Positions 17,673 through 26,371 of a stretch of 64,000 nucleotides of DNA are shown piece after piece. The DNA lies in assembly GCF_011008935.1 (NCBI RefSeq), contig NZ_JAAIVJ010000001.1, forward strand, positions 372,001-436,000, read 5' to 3'. The notes beneath the pieces were generated by a model. The model was given only the letters and a program-made list of their open reading frames with translations. It had not been told where the DNA came from and made no database searches. The DNA is from Tabrizicola oligotrophica (GTDB lineage Bacteria; Pseudomonadota; Alphaproteobacteria; Rhodobacterales; Rhodobacteraceae). Each line of letters begins with the position of its first letter. Positions within the stretch are counted from its first letter, which is position 1. Position numbers and translations under genes: made by a program.

Positions 17673-18959
17673 CTAGTGCTCGTGCCGGTGCAGCCAGGCC
17701 TCCAGCCGGGCGCGGATGTCTTCGGCAATGGCCTCATCCTCGATCTCGGCGATGGCTTCGGCCAGGAAGGCCAGCACCAGAAGCGACTGCGCCTGTTTCA
17801 GCGGCACCCCGCGCGAGCGCAGATAGTAAAGCGCGGTATCGTCGATCGCGCCAGAGGTGGAGCCGTGCGAGCATTTCACGTCGTCGGCGTAGATTTCCAG
17901 CTCGGGCTTGGCGAGGAACTGGCTGTCCTCGTCCAGCAAGAGCGACTGGCTGATCTGATAGCCATCGGTCTTTTGCGCGCCCTGCTTCACCAGAATCTTG
18001 CCCTGAAACACCCCGACGGCGCCGTTCTTCAGCACCTTCTTGTAGACCTGCCGGCTTTCGCAACGCTCGGCGGCATGGGTGACGAACACCGTGTCGTCAT
18101 GGTGGAAATCGCCATCGCCAACCGAGGCACCGGCAATATGGGCCACGGCATCGGCGCCGGCAAGTTCAAGGACAGCCTCGTTGCGGGTCAGCCGGCCATT
18201 GGCGGTCAGGGTAAAGGACTTGAACAGCGCCCCCGCCCCGATGCGGGCGAAGATATGGCTGACGGCACGCCGCTCGTGGTCGCGGCCCTGCGTGCGGATG
18301 TGGTGGAAGCGGCCGGTGTCGGCCACCTCGACCTCCAGCACCTTCGACAACCGCGCGGCAGCGGGGCCGTTTTCCAGCAGCGTCAGTTCGGCGCCGGATT
18401 CGATCTTCACAAAATGGTGGAGAATGGCGTCGGAACGCTCGGATTTATGGAGATAAATCAGCGATACCGGTTTGGAGGGCCGGCCCGTCACGCGGATCAG
18501 TACCCCTTCGGTAGCCTGCGCCGTGTTCAGCGCGGCGAAGGGGCGTTCCACCGGGGTCTGGCCGCGGGTCTCAAGCGTGCCGTAAAGCCCTGCCGCCCAG
18601 TGCGACGGGTTCAGCGCGGCGCTGCCCAGCCGCTCGATCTCGATACCTTCCAGGACTGGATCGTCGGATTGGGCCTGATCGAAAATCCCGTCCACAAACA
18701 CCAGCCGCAGCCGGTCAAGGCCCGAGAACGGCGGCGCCTCGCCCCGGCTGTCGAACAGCGCGGCCGAAGGCGCGTCCGGGGCGTTCAGCGAGGTCGGATC
18801 GGTGTAGCGCCAGTATTCATCGCGCTTGCCGGGCAGGCCCATGCCCCGCAGCCGCGCCAGCGCCGCCGCCTGCGCCGCGCCGAGCCAGCCGCCCTGCCCC
18901 GGTTGGCCCGTTGCCAGCCGGGCCGCCAGGGCGTCTGCCTTCGCCTGTTGCATGGTCAT
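17673..18959 (-). CDS. sufD: Fe-S assembly scaffold protein SufD
   Basis: A 428-residue SufB/SufD-family protein with a variable N-terminal helical part containing KRDEYWRYTD, a beta-helix core, and a conserved C-terminal SHGSTSGAIDDTALYYLRSRG segment with the conserved His. SufD is the non-catalytic partner of SufB in the SufBC2D complex. The start overlaps the sufC stop (ATGA). Confidence 0.95.
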   Translation of the reverse strand: MTMQQAKADALAARLATGQPGQGGWLGAAQAAALARLRGMGLPGKRDEYWRYTDPTSLNAPDAPSAALFDSRGEAPPFSGLDRLRLVFVDGIFDQAQSDDPVLEGIEIERLGSAALNPSHWAAGLYGTLETRGQTPVERPFAALNTAQATEGVLIRVTGRPSKPVSLIYLHKSERSDAILHHFVKIESGAELTLLENGPAAARLSKVLEVEVADTGRFHHIRTQGRDHERRAVSHIFARIGAGALFKSFTLTANGRLTRNEAVLELAGADAVAHIAGASVGDGDFHHDDTVFVTHAAERCESRQVYKKVLKNGAVGVFQGKILVKQGAQKTDGYQISQSLLLDEDSQFLAKPELEIYADDVKCSHGSTSGAIDDTALYYLRSRGVPLKQAQSLLVLAFLAEAIAEIEDEAIAEDIRARLEAWLHRHEH

Positions 18960-19714
18960 GCCTGCACCTCGGCCAGGATGTCGGCATAACCGTTGTTCTC
19001 CACCTCCAGCGCCAGATCCGGCCCGCCGGTCTTCACGATGCGGCCCGCCGCCATGATATGCACCACGTCGGGTTTGATATGGTCGAGCAGGCGCTGGTAA
19101 TGGGTGATGACAAGGAAGGAGCGCCCGGCATCGCGCAGCGCGTTGACGCCATCTGACACCAGTTTCATCGCATCGACGTCAAGACCGGAGTCGGTCTCGT
19201 CAAGGATGCACATCTTCGGCTCCAGAATCGCCATCTGAAGGATTTCGTTGCGCTTTTTCTCGCCGCCCGAGAAGCCGACATTCACGGGACGCTTCAGCAT
19301 CTCGGCGTCGATCTTCAGGGTCTTGGCCTTTTCGCGCACCAGTTTCAGGAAGTCGCCGGCGCTGACCTCCTCCTCGCCGCGCGCCTTGCGCTGCGCGTTC
19401 AGCGCGGTGCGCAGGAAGGTCATGTTGCCGACGCCGGGGATTTCCACCGGATACTGGAAGGCCAGAAACAGCCCGGCCGCCGCGCGGGCCTCGGGTTCCA
19501 TCTCCAGAAGCTCCTCGCCCAGCAGCGTCGCCGAACCTTCGGTCACCTCATAGCCGTCCCGGCCCGACAGCACATAGGACAAGGTCGACTTGCCCGAGCC
19601 ATTCGGCCCCATGATGGCATGCACCTCGCCCGCGCCGATCTTCAGATCCAGTCCGCGAAGGATCACCTTGTCCTCTTCGGCCAGTTTCACATGCAGGTTC
19701 TTGATCTCAAGCAT
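18956..19714 (-). CDS. sufC: Fe-S assembly ATPase SufC
   Basis: A 252-residue ABC-type ATPase: Walker A GPNGSGKST, signature FSGGEKKR, Walker B MCILDETDSGLD and the family-specific GLFLAFQYPVEIPGV. It drives the conformational change of SufBD during cluster assembly. The start MLEIKNLHV at 19714 was chosen because GAGGA sits 7 bases upstream; an ATG at 19729 is the alternative. A gap of about 100 bp separates it from the FkbM gene, unlike the overlaps elsewhere in the operon. Confidence 0.95.
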   Translation of the reverse strand: MLEIKNLHVKLAEEDKVILRGLDLKIGAGEVHAIMGPNGSGKSTLSYVLSGRDGYEVTEGSATLLGEELLEMEPEARAAAGLFLAFQYPVEIPGVGNMTFLRTALNAQRKARGEEEVSAGDFLKLVREKAKTLKIDAEMLKRPVNVGFSGGEKKRNEILQMAILEPKMCILDETDSGLDVDAMKLVSDGVNALRDAGRSFLVITHYQRLLDHIKPDVVHIMAAGRIVKTGGPDLALEVENNGYADILAEVQA

Positions 19715-19816
19715 CTTGTCCTCGGTCATTCGTCGCGGCCCGCATGGGAGCTGGGCCTTCAGGGTGTTGCACAACCGTGCAGTCTTGTTGCGGCGGGACG
19801 TAGCCCGCCCTTGGTC

Positions 19817-20596
19817 TCAGGCAGGTCGTCCCGCGCTTGCGGGCTTGATTAGGAAATTCTCGTTCACCGGGTAGCGGCGGAACGTATCGGCAATGGCATA
19901 ACCGCTGACCGCGACCCAAGCCAGAAACTCGGCGCGATTGGCTTCGTCAACCTCGATGAAGATCACTGGACGGCAGCGCGTGATCGTCTGGGACAAGCCG
20001 CGCAGGACCTGCATCTCCATGCCCTCGACGTCGATCTTGATGAAGTCGACGGCCTCCGGGGCCAAGGCGTCATCGCCGCGGATCACCCGCAACTCGCCGC
20101 CCTCGACCAGCCGCCCGCCGCCAAGGTTCTTGTTGGGCTTGTCGACTTCCATCGCCAGCCCACCCTGCGCCCGGTCCGACAGACCCAGCCCGAGATGCGC
20201 CAGATCGCAGCGCCCCAGTTCGCCGTTCAGCCCGAGATTCGACCGCAGCACGGCAAGCGCCACCGGATTCGGCTCGAACGGGATCACCTTGCGCACCCCG
20301 AGCATCTTCAGCGCGAACAGCGCATGGTTGCCGATATTGGCACCGATATCGACAAAGACCGCCGCTTGCGGGCAATGGGCGCGGATGATCTCCAGTTCCT
20401 CGGGTTCGTAGAACCGGCCGGCGAGGTGTTCCTTCTGGATCACGTCGCGGGGATTGGTCAGCGTGAAGAACACCGCCTGCCCGGCGATCTCGGCCCGCAC
20501 CACCTGTCCGGCGGGGCTGACCACCAGATCGGGGCGCGCCACCGCGGCAGCGGCATGCCTGGCCAGCAACGCGTTCTTCTGCCGCCGCTCCTTCAC
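19817..20596 (-). CDS. FkbM family methyltransferase inside the suf operon
   Basis: A 259-residue FkbM-type SAM methyltransferase: [18 protein letters not shown] is motif I, VIPFEPNP carries the acidic residue, and [19 protein letters not shown] is the family hallmark. FkbM-type enzymes usually methylate hydroxyl groups of glycans or small molecules. The GTG start overlaps the sufB stop (GTGA), so it is translated with sufB. No methylation step is known in Suf assembly, so this is either an operon hitchhiker or an unstudied accessory. Confidence 0.87.
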   Translation of the reverse strand: MKERRQKNALLARHAAAAVARPDLVVSPAGQVVRAEIAGQAVFFTLTNPRDVIQKEHLAGRFYEPEELEIIRAHCPQAAVFVDIGANIGNHALFALKMLGVRKVIPFEPNPVALAVLRSNLGLNGELGRCDLAHLGLGLSDRAQGGLAMEVDKPNKNLGGGRLVEGGELRVIRGDDALAPEAVDFIKIDVEGMEMQVLRGLSQTITRCRPVIFIEVDEANRAEFLAWVAVSGYAIADTFRRYPVNENFLIKPASAGRPA

Positions 20597-22101
20597 CCGA
20601 CCGACCCTTCAAGGCTGATCGCCACCAGGCTTTGCGCCTCCATGGCGAATTCCATCGGCAGGGCCTGCAGCACTTCCTTGCAGAAGCCGTTCACCACCAG
20701 CGCCACCGCCTCTTCCTCGTCCATCCCGCGCGAGCGGCAGTAGAACAGCTGATCCTCGTCCACCTTCGAGGTGGTCGCCTCATGCTCGACGCGCGAGGAG
20801 TTGTTCTTCACCTCGATGTAGGGCACGGTATGCGCCCCGCATTTGTCGCCGATCAGCAGGCTGTCGCACTGGGTATAGTTGCGGCTGTTGGTCGCGCGCG
20901 GATGCATGGAAACCAGCCCGCGATAGGTGTTCTGCGCCCGGCCCGCCGAGATGCCCTTCGAGACGATCCGGCTTTTGGTGTTCTTGCCCAGATGCACCAT
21001 CTTGGTGCCGGTATCGGCCTGCTGGGCGTTGTTGGCGATGGCGATCGAATAGAACTCGCCCTGGGAATTGTCGCCGCGCAGGATGCAGGAGGGGTATTTC
21101 CAGGTAATCGCCGAGCCGGTTTCGACCTGCGTCCACATCACCTTGGCATTCGCCCCGCGGCAATCGGCACGCTTGGTGACGAAGTTGTAGATCCCGCCCT
21201 TGCCGTTTTCATCACCGGGATACCAGTTCTGCACCGTGGAATATTTCACCTCGGCATCCTTCAGGATCACGATCTCCACCACCGCGGCATGCAGCTGGTG
21301 GGTGTCGCGCTTCGGCGCGGTGCAGCCCTCCAGATAGCTGACGTAAGACCCTTCGTCGGCGATGATGAGCGTGCGCTCGAACTGACCGGTGTTTTCGGCA
21401 TTGATGCGGAAATAGGTCGACAGCTCCATCGGGCAGCGGGTGCCCTTGGGGATGTAGACGAAAGAACCATCGGAAAACACGGCCGAATTCAGCGTGGCAA
21501 AGAAGTTGTCGCTCTGCGGCACGACCGAGCCGAGATATTGCTTCACGAGGTCCGGGTATTCGCGGATCGCCTCCGAGATCGCACAGAAGATGACGCCGGC
21601 CTTCTTCAGTTCGGCCTTGAACGTGGTGCCGACCGAAACCGAATCGAACACCGCATCGACCGCCACCTTGCGCTCGCCTTCCGGCGCCTCGACGCCCGCC
21701 AGAAGCATCTGTTCTTTCAAGGGGATGCCAAGCTTTTCGTAAGTGGCCAACAGCTTCGGGTCCACCTCGTCCAGCGATTTCGGCTTCACCGCCATGCTCT
21801 TCGGCTTGGCATAGTAATACTGGTCCTGATAGTCGATTTCCGGGTAATGCAGCATCGCCCAGCGGGGTTCTTCCATCTGCACCCAGCGCCGGTAGGCGGC
21901 CAGACGCCAGTCCAGCATCCACTCCGGCTCGTTGTTCTTCTGGCTGATCAGCCGCACGATATCCTCTGACAGGCCCTTCGGCGCATAGTCCATCTCGATG
22001 TCGGTGGCCCAGCCGTACTTGTAGCTGCCCGACATGGCCTGAACGGTCTCGATGGTGTCCCGATCGACGCCGTCGCGCACTTCCATATCTACAGCCGTCA
22101 T
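20593..22101 (-). CDS. sufB: Fe-S assembly scaffold protein SufB
   Basis: A 502-residue SufB with the expected segments: [36 protein letters not shown], the [14 protein letters not shown] core and the C-terminal [22 protein letters not shown]. SufB receives sulfur and assembles the nascent cluster with SufC and SufD. The gene follows the group I desulfurase by 39 bp and is coupled to the FkbM gene by GTGA. Confidence 0.97.
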   Translation of the reverse strand: MTAVDMEVRDGVDRDTIETVQAMSGSYKYGWATDIEMDYAPKGLSEDIVRLISQKNNEPEWMLDWRLAAYRRWVQMEEPRWAMLHYPEIDYQDQYYYAKPKSMAVKPKSLDEVDPKLLATYEKLGIPLKEQMLLAGVEAPEGERKVAVDAVFDSVSVGTTFKAELKKAGVIFCAISEAIREYPDLVKQYLGSVVPQSDNFFATLNSAVFSDGSFVYIPKGTRCPMELSTYFRINAENTGQFERTLIIADEGSYVSYLEGCTAPKRDTHQLHAAVVEIVILKDAEVKYSTVQNWYPGDENGKGGIYNFVTKRADCRGANAKVMWTQVETGSAITWKYPSCILRGDNSQGEFYSIAIANNAQQADTGTKMVHLGKNTKSRIVSKGISAGRAQNTYRGLVSMHPRATNSRNYTQCDSLLIGDKCGAHTVPYIEVKNNSSRVEHEATTSKVDEDQLFYCRSRGMDEEEAVALVVNGFCKEVLQALPMEFAMEAQSLVAISLEGSVG

Positions 22102-22140
22102 GGCTTTATCCTTTCCTGTCAGGGCAATATCCCTGTTTCT

Positions 22141-23184
22141 TCACGTTTTGCGCGAACGGATCCGCGCATAGTCCCGGCCCCAGGCCTCGGCAAAGCGCAG
22201 AACCTCCTCGCGCGTCACCCCCGGCCCGATCGACAGCCGGATTGCCTGACCGGCCCGGGTCTCGTCAAAGCCCATGGCCTTGAGCGTCCGGCTGGCCCTG
22301 ACCTTGCCGCTGGAACAGGCCGAGCCCGCCGAAATCGCAAAGCCCGCCAGATCCATCGCCATGACCTGAGTCTCACCCTTCCAGCCCGGTGCAATCAGGC
22401 ACAGGGTGTTGGGCAAGCGCCGGGCGTCATTTCCGACAGAAATAGTCTCAAAATTCAGGGCCGACAATGCTGAATCTAGAATATTTCTAATTTCGGCGAC
22501 TTCCTCCCAGACGCCATTGGCCAGATCGCGCATCGCAGCCTCCGCCGCGGCGGCAAAACCGGCGATGCCGATCAGGTTTTCGGTGCCGGCCCGACGGCCC
22601 ATCTCCTGCCCGCCACCCCGCATTTGCGGTGCGATTTCAAGACCCTGACGCAAGACCAGCGCCCCGATGCCTTTTGGCCCGCCCAGCTTGTGCGCGCTCA
22701 CCAGCCCCATCTGGCACCCCAGCCAGTTGAAGGCGAAGGGCAGCTTGCCAAAGCCCTGCGTCAGGTCGGAAACCACCACCCCCTCGGGCAGATCCTGCAC
22801 GATTCCAGTCTCGGAATTGGCCAGTTGCACGGCCGCCCGGCCCGGATCGGGCACGATCACCCGGCCGGACGGCTCCACCTGCAACGTTGTGTCGCACCAG
22901 GCCGAAACTGCGTCATGCTCGACCTCGGCGCAAACCAGCCCGCGCCCGGCGCAGGCCAGCGCCGCCGCCTCGGTCGCGCCCGAGGTAAAGACGATGTCCG
23001 CCCCCTCCGCTCCCAGGGCCGCCGCGATCTGCCCGCGCGCCCGTTCGCGCAAGGCTTTTGCCGCCCGCCCCTCGGCATGCACCGACGAGGGGTTGCCCAC
23101 CACCTCCATCGCGGCAAGCATCGCCGCCTTCGCCTCGGCGCGCAGCGGGGCGGTTGCATTCCAATCGAGATAGATCCGGCTCAC
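22141..23184 (-). CDS. cysteine desulfurase, NifS/IscS class
   Basis: A 347-residue class V aminotransferase-fold desulfurase: YLDWNATAPLR at the N-terminus, NETG replaced by NSETG (QLANSETGIVQ), PLP lysine in SAHKLGGPKG, and the catalytic cysteine in SAGSACSSGK. It is clearly different from the SufS at the other end of the operon, so the operon encodes two desulfurases of different classes. It is about 40-50 residues shorter than E. coli IscS. Its leader contains one copy of the dispersed GGATATTT repeat. Confidence 0.9.
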   Translation of the reverse strand: MSRIYLDWNATAPLRAEAKAAMLAAMEVVGNPSSVHAEGRAAKALRERARGQIAAALGAEGADIVFTSGATEAAALACAGRGLVCAEVEHDAVSAWCDTTLQVEPSGRVIVPDPGRAAVQLANSETGIVQDLPEGVVVSDLTQGFGKLPFAFNWLGCQMGLVSAHKLGGPKGIGALVLRQGLEIAPQMRGGGQEMGRRAGTENLIGIAGFAAAAEAAMRDLANGVWEEVAEIRNILDSALSALNFETISVGNDARRLPNTLCLIAPGWKGETQVMAMDLAGFAISAGSACSSGKVRASRTLKAMGFDETRAGQAIRLSIGPGVTREEVLRFAEAWGRDYARIRSRKT

Positions 23185-23194
23185 CTGATCCTGC

Positions 23195-23224
23195 CTTCAA
23201 TGTGGCGCAAATATCCTCGGGGGG
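23195..23224 (-). repeat. dispersed intergenic repeat, copy 1
   Basis: On the minus strand: a run of C, GAGGATATTTGCGCCA, then CATTGAAG. It matches copies at 32399-32430 (minus) and 41606-41636 (plus). It lies just upstream of the desulfurase start, in the leader of the suf genes. Confidence 0.7.
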
Positions 23225-23225
23225 A

Positions 23226-23295
23226 CCGGCATTGCACCGCAATGCCGGCTTGGGGGGCGGAAAGCCCCCCGCAAATTCTTTCTGCAAGAATTTGC
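23226..23295. repeat. cluster of three perfect hairpins
   Basis: Three consecutive inverted repeats: CCGGCATTGC/GCAATGCCGG with a 3-nt loop (23226-23248), GGGGGGC/GCCCCCC with loop GGAAA (23252-23270), and GCAAATTCTT/AAGAATTTGC with loop TCTGC (23271-23295). They lie between the iscR stop and the next gene, joined to repeat copy 1. They could dampen transcription from iscR into the suf genes or stabilise the mRNA ends. Confidence 0.75.
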
Positions 23296-23305
23296 GGCCC
23301 TCGGC

Positions 23306-23767
23306 TCATTCCTCGTCCACCACCCGGAACAGCGCCGGCACGGCCGGGCACGGCGTCATCTGGTTCTTGATCACATCCGACAGCCGGGTCTGGTGCAGGA
23401 ACACATAGACATGCGCTGACAGCCCCTCCCACAGGCGGTTGGTCAGGCTTTGCGCCCGGCTGCCCGATACCCCGCCCGAGGCCCCGGCCCCGGTGTGCAG
23501 CGCGTCCACCGTCTCCTCGACCGCCTCCATCACCTCCGAGACGCGAATGTCCGACGGGCTGCGCGCCAGCCGATAGCCGCCGCCGGGGCCGCGCACTGCC
23601 TCGACCAGCCCGGCGCGGCGCAGCTTGACGAAAAGCTGCTCCAGATAGGGCAGCGAAATATCCTGCCGCTTGGAGATCGCCGCCAGTGACATCAGATCAT
23701 CGCTCTGCGCCAGCGCCAGATCGGCCAGCGCCACCATGGCATAACGTCCCTTGGTCGAGAGTTTCAT
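23306..23767 (-). CDS. iscR: Rrf2-family regulator IscR, single-cysteine type
   Basis: A 153-residue Rrf2 regulator starting MKLSTKGRYAMVALADLAL, with a winged helix-turn-helix (SLPYLEQLFVKLRRAGLV) and GPGGGYRLA. Classical IscR has three cysteines after residue 90 that bind a 2Fe-2S cluster; here that segment (LHTGAGASGGVSGSRAQS) has none, and the only cysteine is C140. The Rhodobacter sphaeroides IscR is described as an Fe-S protein with an unusual, single-cysteine ligation, and this protein fits that type. It heads the suf operon and should repress it when Fe-S supply is sufficient. The longer frame from 23809 was rejected because it adds a non-homologous extension. Confidence 0.92.
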   Translation of the reverse strand: MKLSTKGRYAMVALADLALAQSDDLMSLAAISKRQDISLPYLEQLFVKLRRAGLVEAVRGPGGGYRLARSPSDIRVSEVMEAVEETVDALHTGAGASGGVSGSRAQSLTNRLWEGLSAHVYVFLHQTRLSDVIKNQMTPCPAVPALFRVVDEE

Positions 23768-23841
23768 CGCAAGCCCCCTGTCTGCCCCGCGCTTCGCCAT
23801 TGACGACAAAGCCCCTTGGTCTTACCTGAATTTGGCAAACC

Positions 23842-23864
23842 ATCCGGAAAAAGCCTTTCCGGAT
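23842..23864. promoter_or_regulatory. perfect inverted repeat upstream of iscR, candidate operator
   Basis: ATCCGGAAA (23842-23850), spacer AAGCC, TTTCCGGAT (23856-23864), in the gap between the divergent iscR and alpha/beta-hydrolase genes, about 75 bp upstream of the iscR start. It may be a binding site for IscR or another iron regulator. No terminator T-run is present, so an operator is more likely than a terminator. Confidence 0.45.
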
Positions 23865-23928
23865 TGGCTCTAGATTGTCCGTGCGGTCAGGTCAATGAAT
23901 CGCACCCCGAGGAAAGCAGGCGACACGA

Positions 23929-24588
23929 ATGCCCGAAGTGATTTTTGCCGGCCCCGAGGGCCGTCTCGAAGGCCGCTACCACCCGCAGAAGGAACGTGAC
24001 GCGCCGATCGCCATCGTCCTGCATCCGCACCCCAATTACGGGGGGACGATGAACAACAAGGTGGTCTACAACCTGCATTACGCCTTCTACAACCTCGGCT
24101 TCACCGTGCTGCGGTTCAACTTCCGCGGCGTCGGGCGCAGTCAGGGCGAATATGACATGGGCATCGGCGAATTGTCCGATGCCGCCTCGGCGCTGGATTA
24201 CCTGCAGTCGATGAACCAGAACGCCAAGCATTGCTGGGTCGCCGGGTTCTCCTTCGGCGCCTGGATCGGCATGCAGCTTTTGATGCGCCGGCCCGAGATC
24301 ACCGGCTTTGTTTCGGTCGCGCCACCGGCGAATCTTTACGACTTCAGCTTCCTTGCCCCCTGCCCCTCCTCCGGTCTCATCATCAACGGCACTGCCGACA
24401 AGATCGCCCCGCCGAAAGACACCACCGCACTGGTGAACAAGCTGCATGAGCAGAAGGGCATCACCATCACTCATGAACAGATCGAAGGCGCCGACCATTT
24501 CTTCAAGGATGACGAGGCGCATATGAAGCCGATGATCGACACTGTCTCGGCCTATGTGAAACGCCGTCTCGGGGAGGCCAGCCGCTGA
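23929..24588 (+). CDS. alpha/beta hydrolase (dienelactone-hydrolase-like)
   Basis: A 219-residue alpha/beta-fold hydrolase: LHPHPNYGGTMNN oxyanion region, FNFRGVGRSQGEYD, nucleophile elbow GFSFGAW with the Ser, an acid in NGTADKIAP and a His in EGADHFF. These form a complete catalytic triad. It belongs to the short alpha/beta hydrolases common in alphaproteobacteria; the substrate is unknown. It starts a three-gene plus-strand run: the next ATG follows directly after its stop. Confidence 0.87.
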   Translation: MPEVIFAGPEGRLEGRYHPQKERDAPIAIVLHPHPNYGGTMNNKVVYNLHYAFYNLGFTVLRFNFRGVGRSQGEYDMGIGELSDAASALDYLQSMNQNAKHCWVAGFSFGAWIGMQLLMRRPEITGFVSVAPPANLYDFSFLAPCPSSGLIINGTADKIAPPKDTTALVNKLHEQKGITITHEQIEGADHFFKDDEAHMKPMIDTVSAYVKRRLGEASR

Positions 24589-24852
24589 ATGTCGGTGCTT
24601 GAGGATATGGGCGACGCGCTTGCCCGCGACGTGATCGCCGCCATGGAAGAACTGGGCGACGAGCGGTTCTATGACAAGGTGTCCAAGGTCTTGCTGGACG
24701 CCTCGCCCACCATGCAGGAGGCCTTCCTGACCGCCTACCGGGTGCGGATGGCCGAAAAGCGCGGCCGGGCCTATATCGAGGCTTGCCTGAAGGCCAAGCG
24801 CGAAGGCGGCGCCGCGCCGCGCGTGGTGATGGATCAGGGCGGCGGGCATTGA
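24589..24852 (+). CDS. small conserved hypothetical protein (87 aa)
   Basis: An 87-residue soluble, mostly helical protein starting MSVLEDMGDALARDVIAAMEEL. No known motif or catalytic residue is visible. The ATG abuts the stop of the hydrolase, and its own stop overlaps the TTG start of the HD-domain gene, so all three are probably translated from one message. The conserved arrangement supports it as a real gene; function unknown. Confidence 0.75.
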   Translation: MSVLEDMGDALARDVIAAMEELGDERFYDKVSKVLLDASPTMQEAFLTAYRVRMAEKRGRAYIEACLKAKREGGAAPRVVMDQGGGH

Positions 24853-25433
24853 GCGACCAGCTTGAGGCCCAGTTCACCTTTCTGAACGAGGCGGACCGGC
24901 TGAAATCGGTGCTGCGGGCGACGACGCTGGTCGATGGCTCGCGCCCGGAAAACTCGGGTGAACATTCCTGGCATCTGGCGCTTTACGCCATGGTGCTGGC
25001 GGATCAGGCCGCGCCGGGGGTAAGCATCGACCGGGTGATCCGCATGCTCTTGCTGCACGATCTGGTGGAAATTGACGTCGGCGATGTGCCGATCCATTCC
25101 GCCAACGGGCAGGCGCATGGCAGTACGGATGTGCAAATGGCCGAGGCCCGCGCCGCCGACCGCATCTTCGGTCTTCTGCCCCCGGATCAGGCGCAAGGCT
25201 TCCGCGCGCTTTGGGATGAATTCGAGGCGGCCGAAACCCCGGACGCCGTGTTTGCCAAATCGCTCGACCGCGTGCAGCCCGTCATGGCCAACCTGATGTC
25301 AGGCGGCGGGACGTGGAAGACCTACAACGTCACCGCCGAGCAGCTGGAGACTCGCGTCGGCGTCAAGGTCGCCAAGGGCGCGCCGGCGCTTTGGGCCTGG
25401 GTCAGGGACAAGACCCGCGCCTATTTTGCCTGA
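24849..25433 (+). CDS. HD-domain phosphohydrolase (5'-deoxynucleotidase-like)
   Basis: A 194-residue HD-superfamily protein: GEHSWHLALYAMVL supplies the first His, MLLLHDLVEIDVGDVP the HD pair, and a later Asp in KSLDRVQPVM completes the metal site. YfbR-like members dephosphorylate deoxynucleoside monophosphates. The start is taken as TTG at 24849, because it overlaps the TGA of the preceding gene and gives the normal N-terminus (SDQLEAQFTFLNEADRLK); the ATG at 24783 would add a basic tail without homology. Confidence 0.83.
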   Translation: MSDQLEAQFTFLNEADRLKSVLRATTLVDGSRPENSGEHSWHLALYAMVLADQAAPGVSIDRVIRMLLLHDLVEIDVGDVPIHSANGQAHGSTDVQMAEARAADRIFGLLPPDQAQGFRALWDEFEAAETPDAVFAKSLDRVQPVMANLMSGGGTWKTYNVTAEQLETRVGVKVAKGAPALWAWVRDKTRAYFA

Positions 25434-25569
25434 CCTCCTGCCGCGGCCTGGCCGGCTCGTCACGGACCCCGACGCGAGGCCAAAGACACTTGTTCAATTG
25501 GCTGCTTCAGGCCATTTTGTGAGCATTCGGTGCACTACGCCGTGAATACCGGGTATCGATGGGGGTCAG

Positions 25570-26097
25570 ATGATGCGGTTGCGCCTTGTCCTTCCGGCTG
25601 TTGCCTTGGCCCTTGCCGGGCCTGCATCGGCGCAAATCGACTTCACGGCGATGCCCGAGGGGTGCAACTGGAAGATACGCTATTCCAGCGGGCAGGTCGT
25701 GACCGAGACATACCTTGGCCGAAAGGGCGGCAAGCACAGGACGCGGGTCACTGCGGGCGAAACGCCGGTCCGTGAGATGACCTATGATGCCCAAGGCCGC
25801 ATGATCCGCAAGGACTGGAGCGACGGCAACTGGGAGACGTTCAGCCCCTATAGCTGTTTCGACATCGTGGGCAGTTGCACCTATCGTTACCGGAACTCCA
25901 GTGGCGCCGACCAGAAGATCGTCAGCGAAACCATCGCCAAGGGGGCTGGCTTTCAAGTCAGGGCAGGTCCGGTGGACGGCCCCCCCTATCCTGTCGAGTA
26001 TTTCGAAACCGGCAGCTTCGGGTTGATGCTGAGGAACAAGGCGTCAAACTATTCAGCGCGGCTTGTCGAGATAAGGAACTGCGATCCGGGCAGTTGA
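25570..26097 (+). CDS. exported hypothetical protein
   Basis: A 175-residue protein with a signal peptide (MMRLRLVLPAVALALAGPASA, cleaved after residue 21). The mature part holds four cysteines (CNW, SCF, SCTY, NCD) that could form two disulfides, consistent with a periplasmic location. No family is recognised. Two adjacent ATG codons are possible starts. It stands alone between the HD-domain gene and icd, with 136 bp and 274 bp of flanking non-coding DNA. Confidence 0.68.
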   Translation: MMRLRLVLPAVALALAGPASAQIDFTAMPEGCNWKIRYSSGQVVTETYLGRKGGKHRTRVTAGETPVREMTYDAQGRMIRKDWSDGNWETFSPYSCFDIVGSCTYRYRNSSGADQKIVSETIAKGAGFQVRAGPVDGPPYPVEYFETGSFGLMLRNKASNYSARLVEIRNCDPGS

Positions 26098-26371
26098 CGG
26101 CGGGCGCGGGCCGAACTTCAGGCTGATCTGCGGGGCGGCCATTGTCCTTCTGTGGCAGCTTCCCGCTTTGGTGGCGCGGCATGGTTTATGGCGCCGCCAG
26201 AATTTGGAACCCCGTTTCCCGCGCCAGATGCGCCTCGACCGCCCTTTCGTGGGCACCCCAATCAGATTCGCGCGACATTTCGGTATACATTCGCATACAA
26301 CGCTTCCCTTGCACCGCAAATTCGGCTATCACCCCTGCAACCCGAATCCCAACACCTGAAAGGGCCCGCCC

